A stretch of 64,000 bases of DNA from CAZLRH01 sp964562015 (lineage in GTDB: Bacteria; Verrucomicrobiota; Verrucomicrobiia; Opitutales; JABDGR01): contig CAZLRH010000003.1 of NCBI GenBank assembly GCA_964562015.1, positions 1 to 64,000 of the forward strand, given 5' to 3'. Positions 7,703 to 14,504 of the stretch are shown one piece after another. A model generated the notes under the pieces. The model was not told where the DNA came from. It saw nothing but the letters and a program-made list of their open reading frames with translations, and did not search any database. The position numbers and the translations under genes are program-made. The stretch's first letter is position 1. Every line of letters starts with the position of its first letter.

Positions 7703-9394
7703 ATGGACAACGAACCCAAATGCCCGCATTGCGGGAAAACCGTGCCCCCCGGCACGCCCCTGGGCATCTGCCCGGAATGCTTGTTAAAGGCGGGCGCTGA
7801 CTCGCAAGGGCCCGGCGCGCAGGCCGCAGACCTCAAGTTTGAGCCGCCCACGCCCGCCGCCTTAGCGGCCCATTTCCCGCAGTTGGAGATTTTGGAATTC
7901 ATCGGCCAGGGCGGGATGGGGGCGGTGTACAAGGCGCGACAGCCGGCGCTCGACCGCCTGGTGGCGCTGAAAATTTTATCGCCCAAGATGGATGAGGATC
8001 CCGGCTTTGCGGAGCGTTTCAGCCGCGAGGCCCGCACGCTGGCCAAGCTCAGCCATCCCAACATCGTCGCCGTTTACGACTTCGGGCAAACCGGCGGTTA
8101 CCGCTATTTTGTGATGGAGTACGTGGATGGGCTGAACCTCCGGCAGTTGGAGCGCACGACGAAGCTCTCGCCGCGCGAAGCGCTCGGCATCATTCCGCAA
8201 CTGTGCGAGGCACTGCAATTCGCGCACGACGCCGGTGTCGTCCATCGCGACATCAAGCCGGAGAATATTCTCGTGGACAAGCGCGGGCGGGTGAAGATCG
8301 CCGATTTTGGTTTGGCGAAATTGCTCGGGCCGGGCACGCGCGATTACACCATCACCGAGGCGGGCCATGTGATGGGCACGCCCCACTACATGGCGCCCGA
8401 GCAGGTGGAAAAGCCGCTGGAAGTGGACCACCGCGCGGACATTTATTCGCTCGGCGTGGTGTTTTATGAAATGCTCACCGGCGAGTTGCCGCTGGGGCGG
8501 TTTGCGTCGCCGTCGCAAAAAGTCCAGGTTGATGTGCGGCTCGACGACGTCGTGCTGCGGGCGCTGGAAAAGGAGCCCGAGCGGCGCTACCAGCAAGCCA
8601 GCCAGGTGAAATCTGCGGTCGAGACGATATCCAGCACGCCCGGAGGCGCGCCGAAGGAGAATGCCGCCACCGCCTTTTTCCGCGGCTTCACCAAGCCGGA
8701 GACGGGCAAGGCCGAGGCCATGTGGCAGGAAATTTCGGCGCGCAATTACCAATTGGACATCGGCAGTTGCCTCAGCCGCGGCTGGGCGTTGGTGAAAAGC
8801 GATTTCTGGCCCATGGTTGCGACGACGGCGCTGATTGTGGTGCTCTTGTCCGTGCTGGCTGCGGCCAGCAGCAATACTTACCAGTCGTCCGAGAACCAAG
8901 GCACGCACGTTAATGTCAATATGGGCTCCGGCGTGGTGTACATGCTGGTGGTCGGCCCTTTGGAGGGTGGGCTGGCTTGGTATTTCTTGCGCAAAATCCG
9001 GAAGCTGCCGGCCGACGTGAAAACGCCCTTTTCCGTTTTTGCCTTCGCCTTTCTCGATCTCTTTTTGGCGGCGTTTGTTTGCTATCTGCTGACTTTCTTC
9101 GGGTTTCTTTTCTGCCTGCTGCCCGGCATCTATCTGTGGGTGGCGTGGCGGTTTACGCTCGCGCTGGTGGTGGACAAGCGGCTGGATTTTTGGTCGGCGA
9201 TGGAACTGAGCCGCAAGACGATTTCCCGCCAATGGTGGTCCTTTTTCGGTTTCGCGATTGTTTTGGGTCTCCTGTACATCGCCGGATTGCTGGCCTTCTG
9301 CGTCGGACAATTCGTGGCCATACCGATCACGATCGCGGCCTGGATGTACGCCTACGAAGACATTTTTGGGGCCACCGCGCAGAAAATTGAATAA
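7703..9394 (+). CDS. Ser/Thr protein kinase with zinc ribbon and membrane domain
   Basis: 563 residues from ATG 7703, with AGAGG six bases upstream. In order: a four-Cys zinc ribbon (CPHC at 7-10, CPEC at 23-26), a Hanks-type kinase domain and a hydrophobic C-terminal half. The kinase has GQGGMGAVYKAR as its P-loop, VALKIL with the catalytic Lys, HRDIKPENIL as catalytic loop, DFGLAK, and GTPHYMAPEQ in the activation segment, so all catalytic residues are present. The last 200 residues begin LDIGSCLSRGWALVKSDFWPM and hold about five membrane helices, resembling DUF975-like membrane domains. The zinc ribbon plus kinase pattern is characteristic of Verrucomicrobiota. It is the third gene of the ECF-membrane protein-kinase unit. 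Confidence 0.93.
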   Translation: MDNEPKCPHCGKTVPPGTPLGICPECLLKAGADSQGPGAQAADLKFEPPTPAALAAHFPQLEILEFIGQGGMGAVYKARQPALDRLVALKILSPKMDEDPGFAERFSREARTLAKLSHPNIVAVYDFGQTGGYRYFVMEYVDGLNLRQLERTTKLSPREALGIIPQLCEALQFAHDAGVVHRDIKPENILVDKRGRVKIADFGLAKLLGPGTRDYTITEAGHVMGTPHYMAPEQVEKPLEVDHRADIYSLGVVFYEMLTGELPLGRFASPSQKVQVDVRLDDVVLRALEKEPERRYQQASQVKSAVETISSTPGGAPKENAATAFFRGFTKPETGKAEAMWQEISARNYQLDIGSCLSRGWALVKSDFWPMVATTALIVVLLSVLAAASSNTYQSSENQGTHVNVNMGSGVVYMLVVGPLEGGLAWYFLRKIRKLPADVKTPFSVFAFAFLDLFLAAFVCYLLTFFGFLFCLLPGIYLWVAWRFTLALVVDKRLDFWSAMELSRKTISRQWWSFFGFAIVLGLLYIAGLLAFCVGQFVAIPITIAAWMYAYEDIFGATAQKIE

Positions 9395-9825
9395 AAATGA
9401 AAGAAAGTTGTGCGTTTTGGGCCGCGAGCGGAGGTTAGATATTTAAACGCGCGCAATGACTTTCGTCAAAATGCTCACTGCAACGCCAGGCGATGCCCAA
9501 GGGCGGGCAGTGGTCTTGGGCGATGATATCGGTCACAGCGGCCGCTCAGTAGCCATGGAGCGGGCGCGGTTTCTGCCGGAACGAAGCGGGTCAGGCCGTT
9601 CGTTCGCGGTGGGAATCGCGCCCGTAGTGGCGGGCCTTGGGGAGTTTTTAGAGGCGCGACTATTGAAGGTCGCCGATTCTGCATTTGTAGCGCGGCGCTT
9701 TAGCCCGCGCCCGGGATTATGCGAATAAAAAGGAGCGCGGGCTAAAGCTCCGCGCTACGAAACGGGCCTTTTTTCAAATTAGGACACTACCTGAAAACCC
9801 TTCGTTTTGACGAACCATCGTTTTT
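9395..9825. other. Intergenic region without a convincing gene
   Basis: Short reading frames occur here, but they lack family motifs and run into the inverted repeat at 9687-9758, so none is accepted. Just before the MarR gene the palindrome ttcgttttgacgaa (9801-9814) is a possible operator for the MarR-type regulator that follows. Confidence 0.5.
9687..9758. repeat. REP-like long inverted repeat
   Basis: Arms of 24 bases (9687-9710 and 9735-9758) are complementary with one mismatch, around a 24-base AT-richer loop. The arms read gtagcgcgg, then a gctttag core, then cccgcgc. Intergenic position and near-perfect symmetry fit a REPIN-type palindromic element rather than a terminator, as no T-run follows. 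Confidence 0.7.
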
Positions 9826-10311
9826 TTGCTATGCTGCGGTGGAATGAGGCATCTCGTCCGGGCGCTCCAGCGCCACTACCCGTTGATTTACCTGGCCTGC
9901 CATGTGGAGCATGTGAGGGCGCGCTCCACGCCCTACCGGCTCTCCACCCGGGATTCCGTTCTGTTGTCACATCTGGATGAAAAGGAGCCGGTTTCCGCCG
10001 CGGAACTGGCGCGGCATTGCGGCGTGGCGGAATCAACGATGTCCGCCACCTTGCAGCGCATCGGGGCGCAGGGTTATATCCAGCGGACACTCAAGCCCCG
10101 TGACCGTCGGATCGTCGAATTGCGCCTGACCGCACGGGGCGCCGAGGCCATGGCCGCGGCTTCAGTCCTCGATGAAAAGCACGTCGCCGGAGTGTTGCGA
10201 CAACTTGCACCGGCCCAGCGCAACGCTGCCGTGGCGGGATTGGCGGTACTGGCGCAAGCTGCGCAGCGCTACCGCTTCAAAACCAAAAACCGGCGCATCC
10301 TCTCCACCTGA
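9826..10311 (+). CDS. MarR family transcriptional regulator
   Basis: 161 residues; an ATG six codons later (9844) is an equally possible start, as neither has a clear ribosome-binding site. The winged helix-turn-helix is well preserved. VSAAELARHCGVAESTMSAT is the recognition helix region, and GYIQRTLKPRDRRIVELRLT is the wing with the DxR motif of MarR proteins. Flanking helices would dimerise. The stop overlaps the start of the SRPBCC gene (TGATG), so the two are cotranslated. The palindrome at 9801-9814 immediately upstream may be its own operator. The ligand is unknown. Confidence 0.88.
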   Translation: MLCCGGMRHLVRALQRHYPLIYLACHVEHVRARSTPYRLSTRDSVLLSHLDEKEPVSAAELARHCGVAESTMSATLQRIGAQGYIQRTLKPRDRRIVELRLTARGAEAMAAASVLDEKHVAGVLRQLAPAQRNAAVAGLAVLAQAAQRYRFKTKNRRILST

Positions 10312-10892
10312 TGAAGCCCCTTTACCCGACGACTCCGCCCGCCAAATGCCGTAAAATCATGACGACAACTTTTTATGTTCTGGGCGGAGGGATGGTTGCC
10401 CTCATTCTTTTAATGGCGGTGATTGGCGCCTGCCTGCCGTCAGCCCATGTGGCTTCCCGACAGGCGGTTTTTCATCGGGCACCGGCGGAGCTTTATGCCA
10501 TGGCGAGTAATTTTGCCGCGACGCCTTCCTGGCGCAGCGGTTTGCAGGGAGTCGAGATGCTGCCGACTCGGGATGGCCAAGTTTGTTTTCGCGAAAACGG
10601 AGGGCGGCGAGCGATAACTTACCAGGTGGTCGAAAACGATCCGCCCAAGAAACTCGCGCTCAAAATTATCGACGAGAATTTGCCCTTTGGCGGGATTTGG
10701 ACCCTCGAATTCCTGCCCGCCAGCGAGGGCGCCACCATGCGCATCACTGAAAACGGTGAAATAAAAAACGTACTTTTTCGCTTCCTCGCCCGTTTTGTTT
10801 TTGGCTACACAGCGTCCATGGATGCGTACCTGCGCGATTTGGGGAAAAAGTTTGGCGAAGAGGTCACGCCGCAATCCGCGCCATGGAATTAG
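10311..10892 (+). CDS. SRPBCC (START-like) membrane-anchored protein
   Basis: 193 residues. A hydrophobic segment (about residues 21-42, FYVLGGGMVALILLMAVIGA) is followed by a lipid/ligand-binding START-like domain. FHRAPAELYAMASNFAATPSW is the first strand and helix pair, with later strands such as GIWTLEFLPASEGATMRITE and the long C-terminal helix FGYTASMDAYLRDLGKKF. Polyketide cyclase/SRPBCC proteins paired with MarR or ArsR regulators are common. The start codon overlaps the MarR stop. The ligand cannot be told from the sequence. Confidence 0.8.
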   Translation: MKPLYPTTPPAKCRKIMTTTFYVLGGGMVALILLMAVIGACLPSAHVASRQAVFHRAPAELYAMASNFAATPSWRSGLQGVEMLPTRDGQVCFRENGGRRAITYQVVENDPPKKLALKIIDENLPFGGIWTLEFLPASEGATMRITENGEIKNVLFRFLARFVFGYTASMDAYLRDLGKKFGEEVTPQSAPWN

Positions 10893-11041
10893 ATGGAATG
10901 CGGATGGGCTTGTCCGCTGCTGGCAGCAGGCGGGCACCTAAAAGGGGAGTCCGCGTTGCGGCGGCAGGAGGGCCCGAGAATGGAGTCGGATGGTGCTGCT
11001 CCACTCTTGCCAGCGGGCCCGGCGGGCGTATTGCTTCATTT

Positions 11042-12217
11042 ATGCAAAAACCCTTTTGGCGTTTGGGTGCGATGGCCGCGATTTTTTTGACGGGCCTCTG
11101 TGGTCTGGCTGCGGCCCAGAGCGGGCCGGCCCCAACCGGCGCGGTGGGCCCGGATCCGGCGGCGGCCGCCGTGCCGGAAGTATTTCGCAGCCGGCCCCTT
11201 CGCGTCGTCACGCGGTTGATTCCGCCGTTTGTGATGAAAGGCGACGACGGCAAGTTGCAGGGCTTCAGCGTGGATTTGTGGAACGCCCTGGCGGCGCGGC
11301 TGAATTTGAAAACCGAGTACCTGGCGCCCGCGCCGGATGTGGCGGCCTTGCTCGCGGAAGTCAAGACGGGGCAGGCCGAGGTCGGGATTGCGGCGGTGTC
11401 CATCACTGCGGAGCGCGACCGGGATGTGGATTTTTCGCAGCCGATGTATGAATCGGGCTTGCAGATTGCGGTGCGCGATGTGGCGGTGAGCGGGCCGCGC
11501 CGGGAATTAAACGAGATCGCAGGTGTGCTCTTGTCGTCCACGATGCTGCACTTATTCGGGCTGATGCTGATCTCGGCGGTGATCATCGCGCACATCGTGT
11601 GGCTGGTGGAGCGCCGGCACGAGGAGGGCGGGGTGGTCGAGCACAAGCGCTACATCCCCGGCATTTTTAAGGCCTTTTGGTGGTCGATGGGCACCATCGG
11701 TTCGCAGGTGGATGAGATGCCACGCACCTGGCTGGGTCGGCTGATTGCGCTGTTCTGGATGTTCTGCGCCATCGTGTTCGTTGCTTATTTCACCGCTGCG
11801 GCCACGACGTCGTTGACCGTGAAATCCCTCAAAGGCGCCATTCAGGGGCCGGGCGATTTGCCGGGCAAATCGGTGGCGGCGTTGACGGGCAGCACAGCGG
11901 CGGCGTTTGCGAAACAGCACAAGGCGAAGGTCACCGAGGTGGACGATCTGGCCGCCGCGATGAAATTGCTCGCGAGCGGGCAGGTGGCCGCGGTGGTGGC
12001 CGACGCGCCGGTCTTGCAGTACTACGCGGCGAACGACGGCCAGGGCCAGGTGCAACTGGCGGGCGACGTTTTCCGCAAGGAATTTTACGGCATTGTCGTG
12101 GCCAACGACAGCACGCTGCGCGCGCCGATCAACACCGCCTTGCTCGAGATGGAGGAAGACGGCTCCTACCAGGCCCTCGTGGACCAGTGGTTCAAGCCAG
12201 ATAACGCGGGCGGGTGA
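11042..12217 (+). CDS. Prokaryotic ionotropic glutamate receptor-like channel (GluR0 type)
   Basis: 391 residues from ATG 11042, which is chosen because it gives a signal peptide (MQKPFWRLGAMAAIFLTGLC...AAAQ). An SBP-3 ligand-binding lobe (PLRVVTRLIPPFVMK ... GFSVDLWNALA ... VDFSQPMYESGLQIAVR) is interrupted by an ion-channel module: helix M1 (LFGLMLISAVIIAHIVWLVE), a re-entrant pore loop (residues 211-222, AFWWSMGTIGSQ) and helix M2 with AYFTAAATTSLTV, comparable to the SYTANLAAFLT signature of eukaryotic receptors. The second lobe follows (GKSVAALTGSTAAAFA ... DAPVLQYYA ... LLEMEEDGSYQALVDQWF). The pore lacks the TVGYG potassium filter of GluR0, so ion selectivity may differ. An amino acid ligand is likely but unproven. 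Confidence 0.88.
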   Translation: MQKPFWRLGAMAAIFLTGLCGLAAAQSGPAPTGAVGPDPAAAAVPEVFRSRPLRVVTRLIPPFVMKGDDGKLQGFSVDLWNALAARLNLKTEYLAPAPDVAALLAEVKTGQAEVGIAAVSITAERDRDVDFSQPMYESGLQIAVRDVAVSGPRRELNEIAGVLLSSTMLHLFGLMLISAVIIAHIVWLVERRHEEGGVVEHKRYIPGIFKAFWWSMGTIGSQVDEMPRTWLGRLIALFWMFCAIVFVAYFTAAATTSLTVKSLKGAIQGPGDLPGKSVAALTGSTAAAFAKQHKAKVTEVDDLAAAMKLLASGQVAAVVADAPVLQYYAANDGQGQVQLAGDVFRKEFYGIVVANDSTLRAPINTALLEMEEDGSYQALVDQWFKPDNAGG

Positions 12218-12317
12218 GGGGTGTTTTTTTCACCGCGAAGGCGCGAAGGGCGCGAAGCGAAGATTCAAAATTGAAATCCTTATCATATAAAGTGCAGACC
12301 CAAGTTCCGGGTTCACA

Positions 12318-12587
12318 TCATTGTTGCAGTGTGGCATGATATCTACCTTGTCCTTTCTTTGTAATTACATAGGTGGCCGCACAGTCAGGCCTCGTAAATG
12401 TTTCAGAAATATCCATTTTAATTTCAGATTCAAAAGAAACCTCCTCCTTCTTAAAACTGGGCATAATACCTGCAGGAGTGTGGAAATCGGTTCTCGGCGT
12501 GCCTGGATGCTCGCCGTGATTTAGCGGATGTAGTTCAACCTGCCAGTTTTTAACCTCAATGGTTTGTCCCTTATAGATAATTTTCAT
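12318..12587 (-). CDS. Hypothetical small protein cotranscribed with the PEP-CTERM gene
   Basis: 89 residues starting MKIIYKGQTIEVKNW. A GGAG lies nine bases upstream, overlapping the stop of the PEP-CTERM gene, so it is the second gene of that transcript. The protein has alternating hydrophobic strands, two Cys or fewer, and no signal peptide or recognised domain. Its A+T-rich codons match the neighbouring gene and differ from the surrounding metabolism genes. Function unknown. Confidence 0.55.
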   Translation of the reverse strand: MKIIYKGQTIEVKNWQVELHPLNHGEHPGTPRTDFHTPAGIMPSFKKEEVSFESEIKMDISETFTRPDCAATYVITKKGQGRYHATLQQ

Positions 12588-12593
12588 ATTAGT

Positions 12594-13511
12594 TCACTCC
12601 TGCATTTTAATTGAAGGAGAGTGGTTCGGTTTGGCACGACGGATATAGAGAATGAACAAGGCCGAGATGCTACCAGCCACAAGCGCCCAAACCTCTGGCT
12701 CGGGAATGACTGCGATGCCAGTGGTGCCGCCGCCTAAGCCCGTAATAAGTGAAGTGTTGATCGCTGTTCCCGAGAGGTCGTACTTGCTTACTGTGCCTTG
12801 ATCATCGCTGGAGATATAAAGATTGCCGCCAAACACCGTCAGGCCAAAGGGCTGACTGAAAGACGGAATCAAAGTGGAACTAACCGTTGCCCCTGAGGTG
12901 GTGTATTTCCCAATGGGGCCCGTGTTATTGTTGGCGACAAATAAATCCGTTCCAGATACCGCGATACCGTAGGGTTGGCTCAAACCCGATATTAGCGCTG
13001 CGTTCACCAAAACACCGGAGGTGGTGTATTCAGCAACCCCATTGTCGCCGAAGAGCGAGATATACAAACTGGTTCCAGAAGCCGTAAGGCTCGCGGGGTC
13101 ATTTAGCCCGGAGATGAGAGCAGTATTCACTGGGGCTCCCGTCGTGGCGTCGTATTTGCCGATGGTGCCGTCGCCCCGATTCGAGACGAAGATATTGCCC
13201 CCTAAAACCGCAATGCCATCAGGGTGATTAAGTCCCGAAATCAGAGAGGCATTCACCGTCGCTCCCGAGGTGGTGTATTCACCGATGGTATTATTGTTAT
13301 AATTTACAACAAATAGGTTTGAGCCCGACACCGTGATCATTTGCGGGAAGCTCAAGCCCGATATGAGAGTAGCGTCAATGGTTGTGCCCGAAAGGGTGTA
13401 TTCGCCAATCGTGCCGGAATCAGAATTCGCGACAAAGATCTGTCCGCGAGCCGTGGCGGCCAAGAGCAGACTCAGGAAAAGGGCTTGATATCTCATGGCG
13501 GTACCGTACAT
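12594..13511 (-). CDS. PEP-CTERM secreted protein with beta-propeller-type repeats
   Basis: Up to 305 residues; an in-frame ATG at 13496 starts right at the signal peptide (MRYQALFLSLLLAATARG). About six repeats of roughly 40 residues follow, with the pattern IGEYTTSGATVNASLISGL, then a P.GI..SG..LFVAN segment, as in NHL/SMP-30-like propellers. The C-terminus has IPEPEVWALVAGS, a hydrophobic helix and then basic residues, which is a PEP-CTERM sorting signal for exosortase processing and usually linked to exopolysaccharide. An exopolysaccharide kinase/export pair lies a few kilobases away. A Fur-like palindrome lies 2-20 bases upstream of the longer start. Confidence 0.82.
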   Translation of the reverse strand: MYGTAMRYQALFLSLLLAATARGQIFVANSDSGTIGEYTLSGTTIDATLISGLSFPQMITVSGSNLFVVNYNNNTIGEYTTSGATVNASLISGLNHPDGIAVLGGNIFVSNRGDGTIGKYDATTGAPVNTALISGLNDPASLTASGTSLYISLFGDNGVAEYTTSGVLVNAALISGLSQPYGIAVSGTDLFVANNNTGPIGKYTTSGATVSSTLIPSFSQPFGLTVFGGNLYISSDDQGTVSKYDLSGTAINTSLITGLGGGTTGIAVIPEPEVWALVAGSISALFILYIRRAKPNHSPSIKMQE

Positions 13512-13512
13512 T

Positions 13513-13531
13513 ATTGAAAATCGTTTTCAAT
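13513..13531. promoter_or_regulatory. Fur-box-like palindrome between divergent genes
   Basis: The sequence attgaaaatcgttttcaat is a perfect 8-3-8 palindrome. Its core tgaaaatcgttttca fits the 7-1-7 Fur pattern TGAtAATnATTaTCA at 12 of 14 informative positions. A further half-site (attttcaatga) lies at 13547-13557, and a TTGACA-like hexamer for the minus-strand gene lies nearby at 13538-13543. It could control the PEP-CTERM gene, the ribbon-helix-helix gene, or both. Confidence 0.5.
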
Positions 13532-13575
13532 GGTATTTTGTCAACTATTTTCAATGATTTGCCAGACTGAGCCTT

Positions 13576-13797
13576 ATGGGCCAGAACACGCGTTCGCAGG
13601 GGATTTCGTTTACCCATGCGATGTGGGATGAGATTGAGGCGCGCTGCCGCGAGCTGAAATGCGGTCGCAGCCAGTATTTTCAGATGCTCGTTGAGGCTGA
13701 TTTACTGGCTCGGCCCGAAACTCATGCCCACAAGAGCGATGGCAAGTGGCATTTTTACCCTGAATCGGGGGCAAGAAGTCAGCGAGCGGGCAAATAG
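13576..13797 (+). CDS. Ribbon-helix-helix-like DNA-binding protein
   Basis: 73 residues. GISFTHAMWDEIEARCRELK followed by GRSQYFQMLVEADLL matches the strand-helix-helix pattern of CopG/Arc-type ribbon-helix-helix domains, including the conserved RSxYxxxLV stretch. The C-terminal 25 residues are unstructured and basic. Such small proteins serve as antitoxins or local repressors. No partner toxin gene is adjacent, because the toxin pair downstream has its own antitoxin. The gene is divergent from the PEP-CTERM gene and shares the intergenic palindrome. Confidence 0.65.
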   Translation: MGQNTRSQGISFTHAMWDEIEARCRELKCGRSQYFQMLVEADLLARPETHAHKSDGKWHFYPESGARSQRAGK

Positions 13798-13933
13798 CAT
13801 TAAATGGAGGGAAGGAGCCTGCATTGACGTAACGCGTGTCTTGGCACGAAAACACCTTCGAGCAGAGTACAGGTTTGCCGTACTAGCGGCCTTTTTCATT
13901 GCCTAGACGAGGGCGCGGGCGTAGATTTTGTGG

Positions 13934-14155
13934 ATGAGCACGGTGCAGGAAATCAGGGCCGCCATCGCCAAGCTCTCGCTGGAAGAGCGGGCGGAAATTG
14001 TCGCGGAACTGGCCGATTGGCCTGACGACGAGTGGGACCGCCAGATGAAGGCCGACGCCGCGGCGGGCAAGTTTTCCAACCTCAATCGCGAGGCCGATGC
14101 GACCGTGCGGACGGGTTCGGCCAAACCCTTGACAGATATTTTGCGCGAGCCGTGA
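13934..14155 (+). CDS. Antitoxin of a type II toxin-antitoxin pair
   Basis: 73 residues from ATG 13934 (a TTG two codons upstream is also in frame). The sequence STVQEIRAAIAKLSLEERAEIV, then DDEWDRQMKADAAAGKF, resembles small addiction-module antitoxins with an LSxEERxEI helix and an acidic W-x-R toxin-binding region. Its TGA overlaps the GTG start of the toxin gene (GTGA), the normal antitoxin-first arrangement. No separate DNA-binding domain is obvious in so short a protein. Confidence 0.78.
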   Translation: MSTVQEIRAAIAKLSLEERAEIVAELADWPDDEWDRQMKADAAAGKFSNLNREADATVRTGSAKPLTDILREP

Positions 14156-14412
14156 AAATTTTCAGTACTGGCACGCCGGAATTCTGGCGGCTCTATCGCG
14201 CTTTGCCCGTGGAGGCGAGAGCCCTGGCGCAAAAGAATTACCAGCTTTGGCAGGCCAACGCCTTTCATTCCTCCTTGCGCTTCAAGCCCTTGGGTGGATC
14301 AAATTGGTCGGCGCGGGTAGGCGATCATTTTCGCGCGGTCGGAAAGTTTTCCGGCAGCAATTTTATCTGGGAATGGATAGGCACCCACGAGGAGTACAAC
14401 AAGCGATTTTAG
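14152..14412 (+). CDS. RelE/ParE-family toxin
   Basis: 86 residues from GTG 14152, overlapping the antitoxin stop by four bases. The fold signature of ParE/RelE/HigB toxins is visible: a helical N-terminal part (EFWRLYRALPVEARALAQKN), then strands with LRFKPLG, WSARVGDHFRAVGKF and FIWEWIGTHEEYNKRF. The R.G..YR-type strand and the terminal GTHEEY/HDEY motif are typical of this superfamily. Whether it cuts ribosome-bound mRNA (RelE-like) or targets gyrase (ParE-like) cannot be decided. Confidence 0.82.
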   Translation: MKIFSTGTPEFWRLYRALPVEARALAQKNYQLWQANAFHSSLRFKPLGGSNWSARVGDHFRAVGKFSGSNFIWEWIGTHEEYNKRF

Positions 14413-14504
14413 GGCGCTAATTAGTGCGCGATGTGGCGGAGCGAGATCTGCCGTCAAAGAAAAGGAAGAACTGGCTACCCCGATTTTGATCGAGTCTTTG
14501 CGCT

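Noticed and set aside
9456..9728. 90-codon frame after the kinase gene
   Set aside because: It runs into the inverted repeat at 9687-9758, has no ribosome-binding site and has no domain.
12218..12317. Short direct repeats (gcgcgaagg units) resembling a small array
   Set aside because: Only two or three imperfect units occur without regular spacers, so this is not a CRISPR array. No array was found anywhere in the window.
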